A stretch of DNA of 35,262 bases from Chara braunii (Eukaryota > Streptophyta > Charophyceae > Charales > Characeae). Of this stretch, positions 30,397 through 35,262 are shown in pieces. Location of the stretch: contig BFEA01000739.1 in the NCBI GenBank assembly GCA_003427395.1, forward strand, positions 63,896-99,157. Direction: 5' to 3'. A program made the position numbers and the translations under genes. Within the stretch, counting starts at the first letter, position 1; every line of letters starts with the position of its first letter. A model generated the notes under the pieces. It was not told where the DNA came from. It saw only the letters and a list, made by a program, of their open reading frames with translations, and ran no database searches.

Positions 30397-31433
30397 CTCT
30401 TTAGTAAGTCTGTCGAGGAGCATGCACAACACGTTGAGACTGTACTTTCCCTCCTGCGACAACGCAAGTATAAGGTCAACCTAGAGAAATGTGAGTTTGG
30501 ACGCACCAAGATCTTATACTTAAGTCATGAAGTATCCGCGGAAGGTATCAGGCCGGAAGATGCGAAGGTGGCTAGTATCAGGGACTGGCCACGACCTCAG
30601 ACTGTTACTGAGGTCAGATCTTGCTTAGGAATGTGCGGCTACTAAAGACACTTCGTAAAGAACTATTCCACAGTCGCCTTTCCTTTAACTGATCTAACTC
30701 GACTTGACACGCCATGGGACTGGAGTGATTAGTGCGAGGCTGCTTTCAAACGATTGAAGCATGCACTCATGAATCACGAGGTTCTCATGGTGCCCGATCC
30801 TCAGAAGCCATTCATTGTAACCATTGACGCAAGCCAATACGACATTGGCGCAGTGCTTGCTGAAGAGGATGGGAAGAAGTTGAGACCGATTGAGTATATG
30901 AGCAAAAAGATGCCATCTAAGAAACTGGCAAAGTCCACCTATGAAAGGGAACTCTATGCTCTCTGCAAAGCACTTGTCAATTGGAGACACTTTCTGTTGG
31001 GACGGTTTTTCTATTTGAGGACTGACCATTAGACCCTTAAATGGATCAAGACTCAACCGACTCTTTCTTATGCACTCAAGTGCTGGCTTGAGGTCATACA
31101 TCAGTATGACTTCAAGCTGAGTATTTGAAGGGAGAGTACAACAAGGTTGCAGATGTGCTATCACGTAGGGCAGACTACCTAGGGGTGGTAGTTTTTGAGT
31201 TTGGTGTATCTGAGGAACTAAATCAATCGTTGGTGGGAGCCTATAAGGAAGACCCTGTCACGATGGACATCATACACAAACTTCAGGCAAAAAACAAGGC
31301 CACAGAAGATGAGTTTGTGATGGTGGACGGGCTTCTCTTTCTTTATAAGGCCGGATTTAAAAGGTTAGTTGTTCCATGTAGTGAACATTTGCGTAGTTTA
31401 TTCTTAGGAGAATGTCATGACGCAACCGGACAC
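30397..31433 (+). pseudogene. pol: Fragment C: gypsy pol (RT thumb to integrase zinc module)
   Basis: Starts abruptly in RT (LFSKSVEEH) and continues through the connection (VNLEKCEFGRTKILYLSHE), RNase H (VTIDASQYDIGAVLAEEDGK, ERELYALCKALVNW, LRTDH, NKVADVLSRRADY) and the beginning of integrase (LFLGECHDATGH), where it stops abruptly. In-frame stops at 30643 (TAA), 30730 (TAG) and 31030 (TAG, CAG in A), plus a frameshift near 31120. The sequence is related to A and B but clearly more distant, for example AEEDGK against AQQEGK. Confidence 0.9.
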
Positions 31434-31953
31434 TTGGCCATTGCGAGTGTGCTGCGTTGCGCTGCTGCATTGCGAGTGTGCTGCGTTGCGCTAGGCTGAG
31501 TGAGGGCAGGCTGGTGCTAAGCGGTAGAGCGCAGCCTGGGGGCAGGGCGCTCGCGGCCATAGCTGGGCTGCCTGTGGGCGTAGAGAAGGTGAAGGGCGAA
31601 GGTGGTTCTTCGGAGGTGAAGGGCGCTGTGTGGGATAACAAGGGAGAGTGAGGGAGAAGAGAGACGTACCTGGTGGAGAGGAGGTCGGCATTGGTGTTGA
31701 CGTCATCACTCGCTGGTCGTCAAGTTGTCTGGTTGCTTCCATGCTGTAGTTGTAGTGATAGGCTGTGGAGTAGGTAGGGCGTCTGGCGCCATTTAAGAGA
31801 GAGAGCTACATTGGGTTATGCTGTTGGTGTTGCCCGATTGGGCTTGGACATTGACTCACGATTCTTCTTTATTGTTCTCAAATGGATGGTTACTCGGTTC
31901 CATTGTGCTATCTGCTCTTGCTTTGACTACTTGGACTTCAGTGTGATTTTGCA
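31434..31953 (+). repeat. Degenerate LTR-like sequence
   Basis: Starts with a 23-bp sequence (TTGCGAGTGTGCTGCGTTGC...) present twice (31441-31463 and 31470-31492). It shares scattered blocks in the right order with the A and B LTRs: CCATAGCTGGGCTG, GAGAGACGTACCTGGTG, GGCATTGGTGTTGACGTCATC. It ends near TTTTGCAATTTGG, which resembles the LTR end plus the start of a decayed primer site. This is a diverged LTR, perhaps of the C family. Confidence 0.5.
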
Positions 31954-32076
31954 ATTTGGATTTTTGTGCTTCGTCCACATTCATGTTCCTTGCACCAGTG
32001 TCACATTTTGATGAAGCCACCCCCCCGAAAAAAAGGAAAAGTAAGCCAGTAGGTGGAGGCTACATTGACGTTGCGA

Positions 32077-32230
32077 GAGACGAGTCCCGAGGAAGCAACG
32101 CAAAAGTTATGTCGGCTGTTTAATTGTACCGAGAGGATTCTTTTGCAAATGTAGAGACGAGTCTCGAGGATGCAACACAAAAGTTATACCGGTTGTTTTT
32201 TTGTACCGAAAGGATTCTTTTGCAAATGTC
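32077..32230. repeat. Tandem repeat, two 77-bp units
   Basis: Units 32077-32153 and 32154-32230 begin GAGACGAGTC and end AGGATTCTTTTGCAAATGT, with about a dozen differences. Confidence 0.9.
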
Positions 32231-32533
32231 TCCGTGCTTTTGATATCATCGATATCTTGTCCTTCAGACAGTCTTGTTGCACATTGCTATTCACTTCTTT
32301 TTGTGTTTTTTTCTTCTGGTGCGAGGATTCGAGCCCTCGACAGTGCTGGAAAAGGCCTTGCCCGCCCTAATTGAAGGAGGGTCTAAGTATGCGCCAAGGC
32401 TTGGGTACAGGCCAGTGTGATCACGCTAAAGGGCTGTTGGAATCTATATGCGGGGCTGAATCTTTGCAGTGGGACTTCTAGGGCTCACCCCACATCTCGG
32501 CTGAGGCACCGTACAGACTTGTGCCCGCCATAA
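32231..32533. other. Unassigned sequence with LTR-like piece
   Basis: TGCGAGGATTCGAGCCCTCG (32319) and CCGCCCTAATTGAAGGAGGG (about 32361-32380) resemble the start of the A-family LTRs. No gene. The last bases, ending TAA at 32531-32533, are the target site of the Harbinger-type element. Confidence 0.4.
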
Positions 32534-32579
32534 GGCCATAGTCACACTAGCACGCATTTTCATAAAATCGTAAATTATA
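32534..32579. repeat. Left terminal inverted repeat
   Basis: Pairs with 33849-33886. The outer 20 bases match at 17 or 18 positions by eye, and the inner AAATTATA also matches. A 10-base insertion lies between. Confidence 0.8.
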
Positions 32580-32640
32580 GGTGATTTTTTGGGTCACACG
32601 GGCTAGGTACCTTGTGTTTTCATGCAAATAGGTCACATAT

Positions 32641-32687
32641 TTTGCGGGAACCTCTGGGGTCTGGTCCCACCTACCGTTGTTGAGTTT
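32641..32687. repeat. Inner inverted-repeat arm, left
   Basis: Pairs with 33286-33330: GTCTGGT and CCTACC and GTTGAGTTT on this strand match ACCAGAC, GTAGGT and AAACTCAAC in the right arm, with a few mismatches and small gaps. Confidence 0.7.
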
Positions 32688-33285
32688 ACAAAACTGAACG
32701 GTGTGACGCCATTTTGACATTAATAAATTCGAAACAAGAAATTAAAAAACTGAAAAAAAACGTTAGAAACAACTTTTCTTCTTATTTTTGATAAAGTAAC
32801 TCGGAGAAATGAAATATGTATGGAACAGTTAGAGTGACTATCTCCGTGAAAAAGGGATACTCCCCGTGGTGAGGGGACAGGAGGTCACCATTTGTAAAAT
32901 GGACAGGGACAACGTGGATGACCAAAGGCATTCATTGCCCAAAAAAGGAAACGAGTTTGATGCTAGAAAGCCAAACACAGTTGTCAGAGTTCCTCCGTTT
33001 CAGGATGTAATGATGTCTAAAAAACCGAAAAAAAGGAAAGGCACTGCCGTTGAGAGATGTACCCTACCCTCAGTAGGGTAGTTTTCTCAATGCAAAATGG
33101 TTTCCTGCCCAAACCAAAAGGGCCAAAGCATACTACCAAACGGATTTCACGTCAAAGAAAAGTCTACGAAATAACAAAATCTAATAGGTTATTCTCCTGT
33201 GTTTCGGTATCATGAGATTCGCAATACATCAACGATAGAGCTCAGTCCCACCATGCCACACGTGATAGAAAGCTCAACGTTGAGA

Positions 33286-33330
33286 AAACTCAACGCTGTA
33301 GGTGGAACCAGACCCCTGGAGGTCCCCGCA
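33286..33330. repeat. Inner inverted-repeat arm, right
   Basis: Partner of 32641-32687. The left arm is about 60 bp from the left terminal repeat, but the right arm is about 520 bp from the right one. The extra ~450 bp on the right contain the nad7 fragment. Confidence 0.7.
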
Positions 33331-33528
33331 GTTGTGTATTTCTTTAAGACCTGTTTCTTCCTGGAAACAAAAAAAAAGAATTCAACGTTTGGTGGGCACC
33401 TCTCGTAAGGAAAGGAAAAAAAAACAAGAAAAAGGGATGGATTTTTATGCACTCTGTTGTGTGTCCCCTCGGCCTATATAGTCGCATTCGTAGAGCAGGC
33501 CGAGACTGTGTGCTTTACGTTTTCTGAC

Positions 33529-33786
33529 TGCAAGTAGATGATTTAAGATCCGGGTAATCTCACAAAATAGCACTCGTATATATTGAGCTCGTAATGTTAC
33601 TTCTCAATTACAAAGTTTTTCTACAGCTAAAGAATAAGCATGTTCCTATGCCATCATAGAAACATAATCTAATTGATCAAAATAAGTCAAAGCTGGTAGA
33701 TAGGTTTTATATTCAATTAATTTTTTCGTATCTCTATGAAGTAAACCAATATAAGGTTCTTCACGTTCCACCACTTCTCCATTCAT
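33529..33786 (-). pseudogene. nad7: nad7 fragment of mitochondrial origin (numt)
   Basis: Eighty-six minus-strand codons match NADH dehydrogenase subunit 7 (49-kDa subunit of complex I, mitochondrial inner membrane). They start at [18 protein letters not shown], then [50 protein letters not shown]. The family reads the same way from about residue 32 of the protein. Two in-frame stops (TAG after SMMA, where the family has Gln; TGA after LCN, where it has Cys) show it is dead. Weaker similarity to the preceding PQHPAAHG region may extend to about 33825. The piece is AT-rich with TTA Leu codons, unlike its surroundings. nad7 is a mitochondrial gene in many plants and charophytes, so this is best read as organelle DNA moved to the nucleus. 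Confidence 0.9.
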
Positions 33787-33848
33787 TTTCCTGTATACGG
33801 GTGTGCTGTGTGATTGGGAAGTGTCGTATAATTGCAAATTGGCTCACA

Positions 33849-33886
33849 TATAATTTGCGATTGTACGCGCTAGTGTGAGTATGCCC
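33849..33886. repeat. Right terminal inverted repeat
   Basis: Reverse complement of the left end. The outer edge CCC is directly followed by TAA and by sequence similar to an A-family LTR (GAGAAGGCGGG). Confidence 0.8.
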
Positions 33887-33995
33887 TAAGAGAAGGCGGG
33901 TCAGAAAATTTTCGAGAGGCCTATTTTTATCAATTCTGCATGTGGGGTACCAGACAGTTGCGGCACGCCAGTTGGTTACAAGGTAACGTGAGCCT
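33887..33995 (+). repeat. LTR fragment (A family) next to the Harbinger element
   Basis: TAAGAGAAGGCGGG, GAGAGGCCTATTTTT, GACAGTTGCGGCACGCCAGT and TGGTTACAAGG follow the order in the solo LTR and A LTR (TAAGTGAAGGCAGG, GAGAGGCCTATTTT, GGCAGTTCCGCATGCCGGT). The LTR has CCCTAAGTGAAGG here, so TAA is the likely insertion site of the DNA element. Confidence 0.6.
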
Positions 33996-34679
33996 TTTTG
34001 TGGCTGAATCCAGAAGCAGCAATTCGAGAGGCAGTTGAGCCCAGGGCCACGGGGCTACGAGTGTGCGCTGTGATCTCATTGGCTGCTGGCCAGTGTGTGA
34101 TGATGATTCTGCATTCTCATTGGCCTGCACATGTGTGTTGGCCTCTGGTCACACATTGGCACGTACACATGAGGCCCTGGGCGTGATCTCATTGGCCCAC
34201 AGATCCCTACACTATTAAAATCGCTAACGTGACAAATCTGAAATCCAGGCCGTCATTGGTCCTACCGGCCCACAGCCCAGATCGACCGAACCATGTAACA
34301 AATCTGCCATCTCGGTCGTCGAGTCCTACCAGACCGACGGTTTGGATGGATGCAGTTTTAAGATCTTAGGACCGCATCGAGATCCAGGCCATCGGTTTGG
34401 ACCGACAACTCAGATAAACGCGTCGCGGAGTGTCGTGGGGTACTACCAGACTCAAGTGTCGTGGGCACAGATAGATGTGTCGCGAAGTGTCGTCGGGTAC
34501 TTGCAACCTCATCGCGCGATATTTTGTTGAGCTTTGCGCCTACACGTCCATGTTGTTTGCCATAGTGCGTGCTGAGTATTGCCTTCGCGCCGTGTTGTGT
34601 ATGCCTTGCTTGCTGTTGTCCACCTTGCTGCGTGGCGCCCAACTCTCTCTCTCGCTCTCTGCTTCTCTCTTTCACTCTG
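33996..34679. other. Unassigned sequence upstream of the hammerhead
   Basis: No gene. It contains five ATTGG (inverted CCAAT) motifs between 34077 and 34262, the dispersed repeat at 34203-34236 shared with 30227-30260, short duplications around GTGTCG (34427-34500), and CT-rich sequence (34642-34676). Confidence 0.5.
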
Positions 34680-34740
34680 GGCAGACCGTCGGGGTTCAAC
34701 CTCCTGATGAGTCGGTGAAAGTCTGATGAAACAGTCTGGC
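34680..34740 (+). ncRNA. Hammerhead ribozyme, type III
   Basis: All core bases of a self-cleaving hammerhead are in order. Helix III strand CAGACCGT (34682-34689), cleavage base C at 34690 (GTC), helix I GGGG/CCTC (34691-34694 with 34700-34703) with a 5-nt loop, core CTGATGA (34704-34710), helix II of five pairs (34711-34715 with 34723-34727, two G-U), core GAA (34728-34730), and helix III return strand ACAGTCTG (34731-34738). Helix III has one A-C mismatch. The same strand in the truncated copy (34797-34804) has T there and would pair perfectly. Helix III is the open helix, so this is type III, as in plant retrozymes and viroid-like RNAs. The G-U pair closing helix II may weaken it. Confidence 0.8.
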
Positions 34741-34795
34741 ACAATCATGCTATTTTTCGAGTGTATAGTTCTGTGAGTCACCAAATGCGTCCTGG

Positions 34796-34819
34796 GCAGA
34801 CTGTCGGGGATGAAACCTC
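34796..34819 (+). repeat. Truncated second hammerhead copy
   Basis: Repeats the helix III strand (CAGACTGT), cleavage triplet GTC and helix I (GGGG, 6-nt loop, CCTC), but is followed by AACACACAC instead of CTGATGA. It lies 115 bp downstream of the complete motif. Confidence 0.7.
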
Positions 34820-35198
34820 AACACACACTATCCCTGTCTCCCTCTCACCTAGGGTTGGCTAACTGCTCTGTTGCGCCGTGAGCTGTGGTGTGTGGTGGAG
34901 TCGTCATCGGCTGAATTCTGCTGCAAGATGGAACCCTCAGGTCAGTGGCATGGCTCCCTCCCCAAACCACTTCCCCCCCCTTTCCCTGTCTTCGTTCGCC
35001 CTCCGCTGCTCGTACGCCTCCTGACTCCTCCAACCACCCTACTCCCCCCCGCCCCCAAAATCGTTTCCCCTCCGCTCCTCCGCAGCCCTATTCCGCTACA
35101 GTGCCTTACCTTCTCCCCTCCGCTATTCCTCGGCCGCCCTGACCGGCTGCCAACTCGGCTCTCTTCTCTGCCCATGCAGCCTCTGTCCTGTTTTCGGA

Positions 35199-35201
<3 letters not shown>
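34820..35201. other. Unassigned C-rich sequence
   Basis: No gene, RNA or repeat is recognised. Strong C/T bias on the + strand between about 34960 and 35165. Confidence 0.5.

Positions 35202-35262
<61 letters not shown>
35202..35262. repeat. (GT)n microsatellite at window end
   Basis: About 60 bases of GT repeat with one TTT interruption. It runs to the last base of the window, so its full length is unknown. Confidence 0.97.

Larger units (their letters stand above)
32534..33886. mobile_element. PIF/Harbinger-type non-autonomous DNA transposon
   Basis: Left end GGCCATAGTCACACTAGCACGC (32534 on) matches the reverse complement of the right end, which starts GGGCATACTCACACTAGCGC. The inverted repeats continue to TAAATTATA (left 32534-32579, right 33849-33886) with a 10-bp insertion in the left arm. 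TAA lies directly outside both ends (32531-32533 and 33887-33889). GG-starting inverted repeats with a 3-bp TAA/TTA duplication are the hallmark of PIF/Harbinger elements. No transposase is recognised within the 1353 bp, so it is non-autonomous. It holds inner inverted arms and a mitochondrial nad7 fragment. Confidence 0.75.

Noticed and set aside
32866-33081. 71-residue plus-strand frame in the Harbinger-type element
   Set aside because: Too short and without a transposase motif (no DDE or MADF/Myb-like pattern).
34633-34643. TGGCGCCCAAC as a tRNA-Lys-type primer site
   Set aside because: Eleven bases only, followed by CT repeats, with no LTR end (CA) just before it. Chance or decay is as likely.
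34723-34729. Second CTGATGA overlapping the hammerhead helix II
   Set aside because: No helix II or GAA core can follow it in the right order, so only the copy at 34704 fits the fold.

Overview
This is a eukaryotic, plant-lineage window with no recognisable host protein-coding gene. Nearly all of it is layered, decaying transposable elements, microsatellites and tandem repeats. The gag motifs, the C-terminal chromodomain, the tRNA-Met-type primer sites and the mitochondrial nad7 insert point to a green plant. From memory of retroelement proteins, a charophyte alga such as Chara is my best guess; the window alone cannot prove it.

Layout. 1-970: flank without a gene. 971-9333: element A, a full-length but broken Ty3/gypsy chromovirus on the + strand (5' LTR 971-1889, PBS, leader, gag, pol with protease/RT/RNase H/integrase/chromodomain, PPT, shortened 3' LTR 8799-9333, 4-bp target duplication TTAG). 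9618-9761: possible SINE. 9781-15948: element D, a different Ty3/gypsy family on the - strand. Its pol is cut off inside RT, and both LTRs carry the same suspicious 88-bp duplication around a single N. 15949-16740: GA/CT-rich compound satellite. 16867-17922: solo LTR related to those of A and B. 17923-21911: tandem repeats, a long perfect hairpin (19562-19657), TTC arrays with a 22-N gap, and an RY-motif (CATGCA) satellite (21379-21698). 21912-30018: element B, a second and more decayed copy of the A family. 30397-31433: fragment C, an RT-to-integrase piece of a third related copy, followed by LTR-like sequence. 32534-33886: a PIF/Harbinger-type DNA element with terminal inverted repeats and TAA duplication that carries a mitochondrial nad7 pseudogene fragment. 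34680-34740: a near-canonical type III hammerhead ribozyme with a truncated second copy about 115 bp downstream. 35202-35262: (GT)n to the window end.

How the parts work together. In A and B, gag ends at a conserved TAG TAG, and pol is open in the -1 frame across a conserved in-frame slippery heptamer G GGA AAC, so Gag-Pol was probably made by -1 ribosomal frameshifting. A, B and D share the primer site TGGTATCGGAGC. None of the copies can now make full proteins. Many of the internal stops look like CAG to TAG changes, consistent with C-to-T decay of methylated repeats.

The most unusual items are the hammerhead ribozyme (possible retrozyme), the Harbinger element with a captured nad7 piece, the conserved frameshift site, and the hairpin and RY-repeat pair.
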